A DNA stretch of 64,000 nucleotides from Oncomelania hupensis (lineage: Eukaryota > Mollusca > Gastropoda > Littorinimorpha > Pomatiopsidae), in assembly GCA_036898135.1 (NCBI GenBank), contig CM072513.1, forward strand, positions 13,190,522 to 13,254,521, written 5' to 3'. The position numbers and the translations under genes are program-made. Of the stretch, positions 11,548 to 21,750 are shown in pieces (position 1 is the stretch's first letter; each line of letters begins with the position of its first letter). Under the pieces are notes generated by a model. It saw only the letters and a list, made by a program, of their open reading frames with translations. It was not told where the DNA came from and ran no database searches.

Positions 11548-12235
11548 GTGGGTACATTAATTGATGCTTAAAAATTAAATTGGCAAGTATAATGATTGAT
11601 CCAACTTGTAGTTGTTGCTTGCTCCACGCCACAGACCCAAAGAGTAAATAAAAGATCGATCTTGGTAATACTTGTCAAAATAATATTGGATGCAGCCAAT
11701 TTAATTTTAAAAATACAAAACTATTTTTCTTTCCATTTCCTAATAGCCATCTCCCTGTCTTTACAACACGTGTATGTCTTGTATACTGTTGTCCATACTG
11801 TTGTCAATGTGTGTCTGTAATAATGTTTGTTGCACGTGAGCGTGTTCGACGCGCATTGAATTCGAAATCATTCGAAGTAGAGTACGGTGACCATCACGCG
11901 GCCAGACCGAGGTGCGGTCAATTCTAATAACTCCTATTCTACTAGCTTTAAAGCTTTGAGGAATCACAATTGCTTCCCTTGAGTCTACCTTAGCCTTTGT
12001 GTCGTGATTTCCGGTTTATGGCCGCGCTCTGCATATGAATTTTACTGTCTGTAAGTATTGACCCAAGAAAAGTTTCTTTTTTGAGATTTCATGTGGGTGT
12101 TTTCATCAATCTTTATCACATCTTGAATATTATCAGCTGCATGTCTTTTTGTGTTTATTGGATTTCACATTGCATGCCAATAGACGTAAATATGTAGAAT
12201 AGTCATAAAATCTAAGGCTGAAAAAGAAATACAGG

Positions 12236-12340
12236 TGGCCGCACCCAGGGCAGGGTGGTGTATTTCCATGTATGCCACTTGCGACCAAACTGGCCGCACA
12301 AGGGACCAATCTTTGTTTACAACGGTCCTAGCCGCGGCCA
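12236..12340. repeat. Left cluster of GGCCGC motifs flanking the transposase
   Basis: CAGGTGGCCGCA, ACTGGCCGCACAA and TAGCCGCGGCCA occur within about 100 bp upstream of the transposase frame. A matching cluster is found downstream at 14990-15085, partly inverted (CCACCTGGCC). Such subterminal clusters are typical of transposase binding sites, which is an inference here. Confidence 0.45.
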
Positions 12341-12367
12341 ATGCTTATTGTGTGTCAGTAGATCTAG

Positions 12368-12369
<2 letters not shown>

Positions 12370-12419
<50 letters not shown>
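12370..12419. repeat. ATA microsatellite
   Basis: About 16 ATA units just upstream of the transposase start codon. Confidence 0.95.
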
Positions 12420-12467
12420 TCATTCTTATTATTGTGTGTGCATGTGAGTGACTATTCAAATTACAAG

Positions 12468-14696
12468 ATGAATCAGACACGAAAGTGGACACAAGAAGGC
12501 CTTTCTAAAGCACTTCAGGCAGTGACTGATGGAATGGGAAAGCGCAAAGCTGCAGAGGCATTTGGCATTCCTTGGGGCACGTTCACGGACAAATTATCAG
12601 GTCGTCGCAAACTTGATGGGAGCAAACCACAGACATATTTGACTCATGAGGAAGTAACAAGAGATTGTTGCTTTTCTAAGAGAGTCTAGTGATCGGGCAT
12701 TTGGTAGGACGAAATCTGAACTCTACGTGATCGTGCAAGACATGCTCAGCTTTCGAGGTCGTGAGACAAGATGGAAGGATAACTTACCCTCTGACAAATG
12801 GTTTCGCTTGTTCAAAAAGCGGCATCCCTAAGTTGTGTTTCGTAAACCACAGAAGTTGGGTCAACAGCGAGCTCTGGTTACAAAAGATTCCATTCTCAAA
12901 TGGTTTGCCGACTTTACAGAAACCATGAAGAAAATTGACCCTACAGTACTGCTTGAAGGTGAACGGTTGTATAACTGTGATGAGTCCGAGTTCAGCCTTG
13001 ATGCTTCAACAAGCAGAGTTTTGTCATATGCTGGCTCCATATTTGTCTATCAAGTTGGATGCGAACAGAAAACCATGATAAATGTGCTTGCTTGCTGCAC
13101 TGCCAGTGGCCACTTTACCTGGCCGATGCTTATCTACCCAGGTACGCAATTCCGAGGATTCAAACCAGAACAGGTCTTTCAGGAAACTTTCATTACAAAA
13201 TCAAAAAATGGTTGGACAAATGGAGAAATCTTTTGTCAATGGTTAGAGAGAGAGTATTTATTCCCCAGACTGACCTGTGAAGAAACCCATCATTCTTCTG
13301 GTTGATGGTCATGTTAGTCATCAGTGCCTACAAGCAGCCCACCTCTGCCAAAAGAACAACATTGTCCTCTATGCATTACCTCCTCATGCTCCGCACATAA
13401 TGCAACCCTTATAGACGTTGGTGTTTTTAAAACCATGAAAGCTGAGTGGCGCAAAGCCGTTAAAAAGCAAAATGAGGCTGAAATTATCACCAAACGAACA
13501 TTTGCTAAGGTCTTTAAAGACGCTTACAGCAACACCATATCCAAAAATCTTGCCATTCAGACATTCCGAAGCAGTGGCCTGTTTCCTATGGACCCATCCA
13601 ACATCATTTGGGAGAAAGTACTTCCAGTGGAGACATTCAGCACCAGCAAAGCCTCATGCAATGAATACCTTGCTCCAGAACAGCATTCAGTTATCGGGGA
13701 GAAAGAACTTTCAAGAGCTGAGCTCGGAACATCAGCTCCCTTCCCAAGATGTTACCCCTAAACAAACTACTCCTCCAGGGCAACAAGAAGCCAATCAAAT
13801 GTTTGATTGTATTGAACACACGTTAACATCATCTGTCCCCGATTTACAATCTTCTGCAGGCATCACAAGGGCAGCTTTCGAGCCAGTTGCAGGCACAAGT
13901 ACCCAGCCATCTGCGTCATTAAATCCGACTATGAGCCTCAGAAAATTCGCAATGATTTGTGGGCAGATTGGGGAGGCCACAGTGGAACTCTAGAGAATGG
14001 AACAGGGCTTCAGTGGCGATGACCCCATTTATACCTTATGGAAGCATTACTATAATGTAATCCTACCCCGGCCACAGGAAACTGAAGATCGTCCACTAAG
14101 TCCCAAAGACCCCCTCACTCTTCCTACTGTGCAACGTGGAAGGGGCAAGAGGAATAAATCAGGAGAACAACTTCCATCTCTCCTCAGTGGGCAAGAGTTT
14201 ATTGATTCACTGGTCAACAAACAGCGAATGCTGCAAGAAGAAGAGGAACGAAAGATGAAGAGGAAAGCAGAGATAGAAATTAGAAAAGAGAAGAAGAATC
14301 AACTGGAAGATGAGAAGAAGCGAGCAAGAGAGGAAAGAGAAAAACAGTGTGAGGAGCGAAAAAAACCAGAAGGAACAGGAGAAAGAGAATAGAAAGAAGA
14401 TGAAAGAAGAGAAAAAACGGGCCAAAGAAAGAGAGCTGGAGGATAAAAAGCAACAGTCCAAAGAAAAAATGGGCAAAGGCAAAGGCAAGAAGAGGAGAAG
14501 GGAAGATACAGATATAGATACAAGTGTGGATTCTGATGAAATTGTGTTAGATGATGACGATGATGATTTCGATAGATCTATGCAATATTTAGAGGATCTG
14601 GAAGATGTGCTAGATGATCTGGAAGGAGAGGAAAGTAATACTGACAAATCGTTTGTAGGGGTTGTGGAAAGGGTGTTTTCTCTTGGTGACTTGTAA
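12468..14696 (+). pseudogene. Broken pogo/Tigger/jerky-type DDE transposase
   Basis: The protein, read across several frames, starts MNQTRKWTQEGL and has a psq-type helix-turn-helix (GKRKAAEAFGIPWGTFTDKL). Next comes a CENP-B-like segment ending FRKPQKLGQQRA, then a DDE_1 core: first Asp in YNCDESEF (12978), second in LLVDGHVSHQ (about 13303), third in the DVGVFK region after PPHAPHIMQPL (about 13420). A long Glu/Lys/Arg-rich coiled tail (14170-14500) and an acidic C-terminus follow. Damage includes a stop at 12688, an in-frame TAA in CATCCCTAAGTT near 12832, and frame changes near 13290, 13390, 13700, 13990 and 14380. It therefore cannot make a full transposase. The family cuts and pastes DNA at TA sites. 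It lies inside the larger inverted-repeat segment and may be nested there. Confidence 0.85.
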
Positions 14697-14989
14697 TCTG
14701 AACGTTTATTAAAGTCCACGAAAAACGTTCATTAAACACATTTAATCTTTTTTTTCAGTTTTTTTTTTCGTTTCTTGTCTTTTTTTATGTTTTTGTAAGT
14801 ACATGAAAAAGTTCAATAAATACATTTAATCATTTTTTCTGTTTTTATTTTTTTCATTTTTTTGGTGTTTTTGTAAGTTTTTGTAAATCCATGAAAAACG
14901 TTCATTAAACACATTTTTTTTTCTGTTTATATTTTTTTTCGTTTCTTGTCTTATTTGTGTTTTTGTAAGTTTTAAAAAGTTGTAAAGGG

Positions 14990-15085
14990 CCTGGCCGCAT
15001 GTCGGGCATGGTGTCGGCCGCGTGTAGGCATGGTGGCCGCAGCTGTGGCTTATTGTTGGACGCACCTTGGCCACCTGGCCGCATC
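14990..15085. repeat. Right cluster of GGCCGC motifs flanking the transposase
   Basis: CTGGCCGCATGTC, GTCGGCCGCGTG, GGTGGCCGCAGC and CCACCTGGCCGCAT lie within 96 bp. They mirror the cluster at 12236-12340 and may mark the right end of the inner transposon. 14697-14989 is AT-rich with repeated AAAGTCCACGAAAAACGTTC-like phrases and no gene. Confidence 0.45.
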
Positions 15086-15555
15086 ATGGTACACTGAAAT
15101 TTTTGCAGAAATCGCTAAGTAGGTCCACAATGTTTCATTTATAGAACCCCGGCCAAGTCAGTGCCGTTACTGCGACCTCCCGATTCAAAAAAATCAAACT
15201 TGGATTCTGATTGGTTCATAAACAAAACTCAAGGCTCAACTGTACGGTTTGACTATCTATATATAAATTGCTTAGCCGGAAGTCCTTCTTTGCCTCTACT
15301 ATAAAGTTTGTCCCCTATGGACGCTGATCTGGGCAGGTGCTGGAGGCCGCGAATCGGCCTGCTGTGTGCTCAAAACCCACGAAATCGTTATAGCCGACAT
15401 TTCCTTACCGAACATGTAACCGTTTCTGAGATAAATAAATAAACAAAATGTCCACAAACTGCAATAGCCTCATTCCGCGCGCTTCCATTAAAAATCAAAT
15501 TGAAGTTTCAGCATGTTTTCCCATATAGACCAAAAAATTGATTGTGTTTGTATGA

Positions 15556-15650
15556 AGCATTGATAGCTTAGTTGGTAACACTTTCCCCTCCCGTTTAGGA
15601 CGACCCAAGTTCGAATCCGTCTCGGGCCATATTTTTTTTTCTGTTTTTTT
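15556..15650 (+). mobile_element. tRNA-like Pol III element (SINE head or tRNA pseudogene)
   Basis: An A-box (TAGCTTAGTTGG, 15564-15575) and a B-box (AGTTCGAATCC, 15608-15618) are at normal tRNA distance, and a T run follows immediately at 15631. The 3' TCTCGGGCC has no partner at the 5' end, so the acceptor stem does not close and this is not a functional tRNA gene. Confidence 0.65.
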
Positions 15651-15699
15651 TCCCCCACTACAATATGGATATTTTTCTTTTTAATTTAGGCTTTTTACC

Positions 15700-15702
<3 letters not shown>

Positions 15703-15776
<74 letters not shown>

Positions 15777-15869
15777 TACTATTATTATTATTTATAATAT
15801 TATATCTTATATCAAATTTTCTTTTAAAACCTTGGTGTTTATAATTTCTATTTGTATTATTCTATATTC

Positions 15870-15960
<91 letters not shown>

Positions 15961-15991
15961 AGGATCGGGATGGGGTGGTACGTTATTGTTG

Positions 15992-16077
<86 letters not shown>

Positions 16078-16218
16078 TATAAACTAATAATACTTATTAT
16101 TATTATAATTATAATATCTTATATCAAATTTTATTTTAAAACCTTGGTGTTTTTTATGATTTCTATTTGTATTATTCAATATTATTATTATTATTATTAA
16201 TATTAATATTAATATTAA

Positions 16219-16252
<34 letters not shown>

Positions 16253-16262
16253 GTTATTATTA

Positions 16263-16326
<64 letters not shown>
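15703..16326. repeat. TTA/AAT microsatellite blocks with duplicated spacers
   Basis: Four long TTA blocks alternate with two spacers. AAAACCTTGGTGTTT plus TTTCTATTTGTATTATTC appears near 15827 and 16138; AAGGATCGGGATGGGGTGG appears near 15960 and, with one change, 16328. The block has thus been duplicated as a unit of roughly 310-370 bp. Confidence 0.92.
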
Positions 16327-16344
16327 CAAGGATCGGAATGGGGT

Positions 16345-16675
16345 GGTACGTGTAGGTAAAAGGGGGCTACGGGTAGGTTTAAAGGGGCATGGGTAGGCAT
16401 AACGGGGATACGGGTATATATAAGGGGGTATGGTGATGGTCGATTCCTTTCATCCATACCTGCGAAACGATCAACGGGGAAGTATCAAGGAGGGTACAGG
16501 TAGGTTACAAGGGGGGTACGAAAGGTATCAAGGGGTTATGGGGAGGTATCAAGTGGGTTCGGGGAGGTATCAAGGGGGTATGATGAGGCATCATGGGGGG
16601 GGGACGGGGAGATATCAGAGGGGGGGGTATGGTGAGGTATCAAGGGGGATATGGGGAGGTATCATCGTCCAAATG
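16345..16675. repeat. G-rich minisatellite (GGGGAGGTATCAAGGGGG...)
   Basis: Roughly 20-bp units of the form AGGTATCAAGGGGGTATGGG repeated about 14 times with drift. The strong G bias on the plus strand could allow G-quadruplexes. Nothing is recognised from 16676 to 17259. Confidence 0.85.
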
Positions 16676-17259
16676 AAACTCGCAGACAACAGTTGTCTCT
16701 CTGTCTACATTTTAAACAGCAACCTGTGTACCCTGGCTTGCCAGGGTACAAAAACCACTAGTATATACATAACTGTGCTCATGCTTTTATTGATAGTGGG
16801 TTCCTTTTTTATGAATACAAGTTAGCACTCTGGCATGCTGCAATAGTTTTGTTTTATGATTCAGTCACCAACAGCACAAACTTGGATATCATAAAAATGC
16901 CTCATGTTTGTATGAATTTAAAAAACAAAAAGAAAAAAATAAGTAGAATTCGAATTGTTTTCATTTACCATTTCCATGTAAATTGTAAGCTCTATATCAC
17001 AATGTTGACGAAAAACAAATGTGCAAAAATACCAGCATTATTTCAGGGAGTCATTTTCCTACACATTACACAGTAATTTTGTTGACAAATATGTTTGGGA
17101 TTCATCAGAAACACGCCGATACAGTCGAGCAATATCGTCTGTATTTACATGTTGCTATGTGGTCTGTTTACCTCCCTTGACCTGCTCCGCAACGCAGTCG
17201 CTTGACGGCGCTGCTCTTAAAACGTTTTCCACTTTTTATATAGGGAAAGCCTCGGACGT

Positions 17260-17289
17260 TTCTTCTTTGTATACCCATATTCTTTGGTT
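17260..17289 (-). repeat. Right terminal inverted repeat
   Basis: Exact inverted match to 11317-11346. The following 17290-18040 holds no gene I can support; short frames there show no similarity. Confidence 0.85.
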
Positions 17290-18100
17290 CAACACAATGC
17301 AACTCTAGCTCTAGCTTTTGATGTGACATCGATGGCAGATAGCGTGCCATCAAACGTTATTATGTCGTTACAGACCTGAACTCCCAGCCGGAGACATGGT
17401 GGTACCAGTGCCCAACACGATGATGACCTGGGTATGCAAAATCAATTTTATGTACAGTGCTATGACCATAGTTGTGATGTATATCCTCTTTCAAAACGCA
17501 ATTGTTTATCAATTTCTTGAATTCTGCAGCCACGTTCAGACATTGGAGACACCAGCAGTGAGATGCACGAAGAGGTCAGGAGTAAAAACTGGGACAAACT
17601 AGCAATTACAACGCGTGTTGAACTGCCGAAAACGTGATTGTTTTTGACTACTGCGTAAGGTCACTACATGCATCAAAGTTCTCAAACTGGGGAAAAACTT
17701 GTAACGTATACAGCTCTACGCCCTAGGAAAGGGAGGCAACTGACATTTATCACTGTACTGTACAGTATGATTTTGATGTGACGGTGCTTTGTAAGACATC
17801 ATGGCCCACACTTTCTTGTACTGTCTCTATGTAATTTGCATGCCATTTCTTAATTGCATTTTCATCCGATACCTTTCATACTCATAGCCATCTCCAATTG
17901 TCTTGTCAGGGACGGGAACTCTGCTCCCTAGACGTATTATTTCCCTTCTCAGGCGGTCTTTCATGATGTTCCTGCTGTATGAATGACTATGGTAGAAGGG
18001 GAAAATAATGCGGCAGTCCGTAACGACCCTTTCTCACTTCAACCAACAACTGGATGGCGCAGTAGTGCAGTGGTCTTGGCACACACTAGCAATGTTCCAT

Positions 18101-18626
18101 GTTAAGCAACGTCAGGATGGGTTAGTGCTTGGATGGCTGATCGTGCTAGCAATGTTTGATGTTAAGCAACGTCAGGATGGGTTAGTGCTTGGATGGCTGA
18201 TCGTGCTAGCAATGTTTGATGTTAAGCAACGTCAGGATGGTTAGTGCTTGGATGGCTGACCGTGCTAGCAATGTTTGATGTTAAGCAACGTCAGGATGGG
18301 TTAGTGCTTGGATGGCTGACCGTGCTAGCAATGTTTGATGTTAAGCAACGTCAGGATGGGTTAGTGCTTGGATGGCTGACCGTGCTAGCAATGTTTGATG
18401 TTAAGCAACGTCAGGATGGGTTAGTGCTTGGATGGCTGACCGTGCTAGCAATGTTTGATGTTAAGCAACGTCAGGATGGTTAGTGCTTGGATGGCTGACC
18501 GTGCTAGCAATGTTTGATGTTAAGCAACGTCAGGATGGGTTAGTGCTTGGATGGCTGACCGTGCTAGCAATGTTTGATGTTAAGCAACGTCAGGAGGGTT
18601 AGTGCTTGGATGGGTGACCGTGCCTG
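18101..18626 (+). repeat. 60-bp array derived from a 5S rRNA-like internal promoter, 9 copies
   Basis: Each unit contains GTTAAGCAACGTCAGGATGG followed by GTTAGTGCTTGGATGG. The last unit continues GGTGACCGTGCCTGG. This follows the order of the 3' half of eukaryotic 5S rRNA, where GTTAAGCAACGTC, GGTTAGTACTTGGATGGG and TGACCGCCTGG carry the internal control region bound by TFIIIA. Units are 59-60 bp and nearly identical. The 5' half of 5S is not recognisable, so this is not a 5S gene. Frames over the array are artefacts. Confidence 0.75.
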
Positions 18627-18691
18627 GAAGACATCTACCACATGACACAATAAGATAGAAACCAGCGCACGACACACCCAGTTCACCCAGC

Positions 18692-19184
18692 TGTCAATGG
18701 GTACCCGGCTCTGTTAAGAACAGCTGTCAATGGGTACGTGGCTCTGTTAAGAACAGCTGTCAATGGGTACCCGGCTCTGTTAAGAACACCTGTCAATGGG
18801 TAGCTGGCTCTGTTAAGAACAGCTGTCAATGGGTACCCGGCTCTGTTAAGAACAGCTGTCAATGGGTACCTGGCACTGTTAAGAACAGCTGTCAATGGGT
18901 ACCTGGCACTGTTAAGAACAGCTGTCAATGGGTACCTGGCTCTGTTAAGAACATCTGTCAATGGGTACCTGGCTCTGTTTAGAACAGCTGTCAATGGGTA
19001 CCTGGCTCTGTTAAGAACAGCTGTCAATGGGTACCTGGCTCTGTTAAGAACAGCTGTCAATGAGTACCTGGCTCTGTTAAGAACAGCTGTCAATGGGTAC
19101 CTGGCTCTGTTTAGAACAGCTGTCAATGGGTACCTGGCTCTGTTTAGAACAGCTGTCAATGGGTAACTGGCTCTGTTAAGAACC
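18692..19184. repeat. 33-bp minisatellite (AGCTGTCAATGGGTACCTGG...)
   Basis: About fifteen units of AGCTGTCAATGGGTACCTGG plus CTCTGTTAAGAAC. The same segment occurs once near 53720 in the other copy of the element. A 197-codon minus-strand frame with 11-residue periodicity results from the unit length. Confidence 0.92.
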
Positions 19185-19449
19185 AGGGAAGGTAAAGCAG
19201 CGAGGGAGCAAAGATAGGCAACGCCCTCATTAAGCTGGCCTACAGAAAATGGAAATCCCTTTCCAAAAGGCCCCAAAGTTACGGAAACATCTTTGCCTTT
19301 ACAACAGCAAGATTATTAAACATGTCAACATGTTCTTTATTACTGTGAAGATGGTACTGTAAATCAGTGTGACATCTCTTCATATCATAAATATTACGTT
19401 GTGAAAACGGTATTGTACATTAGTGTGACATCTCTTCTTATCATAAGAT

Positions 19450-19822
19450 CATCAAGATAACAACTAACAGCCAGTAAGACCAAGATAACTAACAGCCAAT
19501 GTTACTAAGATAGCAACTAACAGCCAATGTGACCAAGATAGCAACTAACAGCGAATGTGGCCAAGATAGCAATTACCAGCCAATGAGACCAAGATAGCAA
19601 ATAACAGCCAATGTGACTAAGATAACAACTAACAGGCAATGTGACTAAGATAGCAACTAACAGCCAATGTGACTAAGATAACAACTAACAGCCAATGTGA
19701 CTAAGATAGCAACTAACAGCCAATGTGACTAAGATAGCAACTAACAGCCAATGTGACTAAGATAGCAACTAACAGCCAATGTGACCAAAATAGCAACTAA
19801 CAGCCAATGTGACCAAGATAGC
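19450..19822. repeat. 28-bp minisatellite, left part
   Basis: Units of CTAACAGCCAATGTGACTAA plus GATAGCAA. The array continues at 20451-21030 after a 628-bp insertion. Confidence 0.92.
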
Positions 19823-20450
19823 TGTTACACTCCGTTTGATGGTGGTGTTTTCAATCAGTAGTAGATTCAGCCTCAATGCGTGAATGCTCCTGATGAGTGT
19901 AATCTCGGATTCGATTATCCACGCAGCCTGCTCGCTCAGCAACAAGTCAAAGTCTTCGTATGAAGTTTTCCACTTTTATTCAGCACACATCAACAACTGC
20001 ATACAATCGCTCAATCGCCTTTCCACTCTCAACATTTTACTTTCCAACTCACTATCAACAACAACAACTTTTGAAACAGTGCGGAACTTATATAGTCTCT
20101 TCATACTCCAGAACAATTTAGAAGACGGTAGAAATGACGCACTACCACCAATCAAACTAAAGATCGTCATCACTGACTTACGTCATACATCTCTATACAC
20201 ATTTTCGGAATGTTCTCAAACTTCTACAATTACCGGGAAGTTTCTATCGACAGTAAACACGCAGATCTAGAGAATTCTCCAATAATATCGACTAACGAAA
20301 ATTATCAACGTTATACAAAGCTTCTTCTAACAACAATGCAAACTCAAATCAAAGGTAAATACACTCTATTATTGAATACCCTGCAAAACGAAACGATTAT
20401 ATCTATCGTGCGCGTTTCAGACATACTACCATTCGCGTTTCAACGTAACA
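19823..20450. mobile_element. Solo LTR inserted in the 28-bp minisatellite
   Basis: The 628-bp insert starts TGTTAC and ends GTAACA, the TG...CA inverted ends of long terminal repeats. It is flanked by the 5-bp direct repeat ATAGC (19818-19822 and 20451-20455), which fits BEL- or Gypsy-type integration. A TATATAG box lies near 20090. No internal retroelement genes are present, so recombination between two LTRs most likely left this single copy. The open frame at 19884-20270 has no recognisable protein similarity and is probably chance. Confidence 0.8.
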
Positions 20451-21030
20451 ATAGCAACTAACAGCCAATGAGACTAAGATAACAACTAACAGCCAATGTG
20501 ACTAAGATAACAAAAAACTAACAGCTAATGTGACTAAGATAACAACTAACAGCCAATGTGACTAAGATAACAACTAACTGCCAATGTGACTAAGACAACA
20601 AAAAACTAACAGCCAATGTGACTAAGATAACAACTAACAGCCAATGTGACTAAGATAACAACTAACAGCCAATGTGACCAAAATAGCAACTAACAGCCAA
20701 TGTGACCAAAATAGCAACTAACAGCCAATGTGACTAAGATAACAACTAACAGCCAATGTGACTAAGATAACAAACAACTAACAGCCAATGTGACTAAGAT
20801 AACTAACAGCCAATGTGACTAAGATAACAACTAACAGCCAATGTGACTAAGATAACAACTGACTAAGATAACAAACAACTAACAGCCAATGTGACTAAGA
20901 TAACAACTAACAGCCAAAGTGACTAAGATAGCAACTAACAGCCAATGTGACTAAGATAGCGCTATAACTAACAGCCAATGTGACCAAATTAGCAACTAAC
21001 AGCCAATGTGACCAAGATAGCAACTAACGC
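20451..21030. repeat. 28-bp minisatellite, right part
   Basis: Same unit as 19450-19822, mostly with AAGATAACAA endings; several units have an extra AAAA or are shortened. Confidence 0.92.
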
Positions 21031-21123
21031 AACTAACATCCAATGGAGGGTGTATTAAATTAAATGCAGGGAATTGGGTCTATATCAAGACAAAGGTAAC
21101 GTCACAAGATAAGTTACAGCCAC

Positions 21124-21400
21124 ATATCCTATCATATCCCGTAACTCGAAGGTCGTTGGGGCACCACAGATGAGCGTTTAATTAACAGACTCCATCTTTC
21201 TCTGTCCTCAGAACCTACATGGCTTCGCTCAATGTCAAGCCAGTCCATTCTCGAATTTTGTCCTCCCACCTCTTTTTCTGTCTCCCCCGTCTTCTGTCTC
21301 CTTGCACCGTGTCTTGCAGGATGGTCTTTGCAAGACCTGATGCTCTGGTGACGTGGCCGTACCATCGGAGTTTCCGTTTCTTCACCACTGTGAGCATGTC
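21124..21400 (-). mobile_element. RTE-like LINE, 3' terminal fragment
   Basis: The minus strand encodes KKRKLRWYGHVTRASGLAKT, then GRQKKRWEDKIREWTGL and, after a frame change, RSSVVPQRPSSYG. These are the conserved C-terminal phrases of RTE-clade reverse transcriptase proteins. The end is a short GGATA-type tail at the low-coordinate side. Four other fragments of this family are in the window. 21401-21739 has no recognised content. Confidence 0.85.
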
Positions 21401-21739
21401 ATCATGTTACAACCACAGCCACTCACAATGCCAGCCCACAACTTCCTTGCTTGCATCAACCTCACGTTGCCTACACGCACTCTACGCGAGATAACACTTG
21501 TGAGGTAAGACGCACTATACATGTAGGTAGACCTATAATTATAACCATCACATCTACACAGACAAGACCTGATCCGCATGCAAAGGAATTGTACCCCAAA
21601 AGCTATGTGATTTTCGGCAAGAATGCTTCTTATTTGATTTATATGTTGTTGTTGTTGTTAATAATCTTTGATTTTCGAAAAACAAATGCTTATTTTAATA
21701 TTATTATGTTGTTGTTAATGTTAGCCTTTACGTAAAAAC

Positions 21740-21750
21740 TAAGCCTGAAA
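21740..21750 (+). repeat. Target-site duplication, left (TAAGCCTGAAA)
   Basis: Identical to 23873-23883 and immediately flanks the LINE copy on both sides. Confidence 0.85.

Larger units (their letters stand above)
11317..17289. mobile_element. ~6-kb segment bounded by terminal inverted repeats
   Basis: The 30 bp at 11317-11346 are the exact reverse complement of 17260-17289 (core AAAGAATATGGGTATACAAA). Further in, about 60-70 bp from each arm, a second similar stretch is found (AAGCGGTTGCGTTGCG versus AAGCGACTGCGTTGCG), so the arms look like one long, partly decayed TIR. Inside lie a possible THAP exon, a broken pogo/Tigger transposase, a tRNA-like element and TTA arrays. No clear target duplication is visible. 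It may be a large DNA transposon with a nested second element. Confidence 0.6.
18045..19280 (+). mobile_element. Dispersed SINE-like element with two internally amplified segments
   Basis: It begins with an A-box-like TGGCGCAGTAGTGCAGTGG (about 18052), passes through a 5S rRNA-like segment amplified nine times, then a 33-bp segment amplified about fifteen times, and ends with AACGCCCTCATTAAGCTGGCC plus a short tail. A second copy with the same end is at 53651-53845 (CACCGCCCTCATTAAGCTGGCC), where the 33-bp segment is present only once. Comparing both copies shows that the arrays are expansions inside one element rather than separate repeats. Confidence 0.7.

Noticed and set aside
15556..15650. 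Working tRNA gene
   Set aside because: A and B boxes exist but the acceptor stem does not pair.
18101..18626. Functional 5S rRNA genes
   Set aside because: Only the 3' internal-promoter half is recognisable, units are 60 bp instead of about 120 bp plus spacer, and no T-run terminator follows each unit.
18683..19276. 197-codon minus-strand frame with 11-residue repeats
   Set aside because: Produced by the 33-bp minisatellite.
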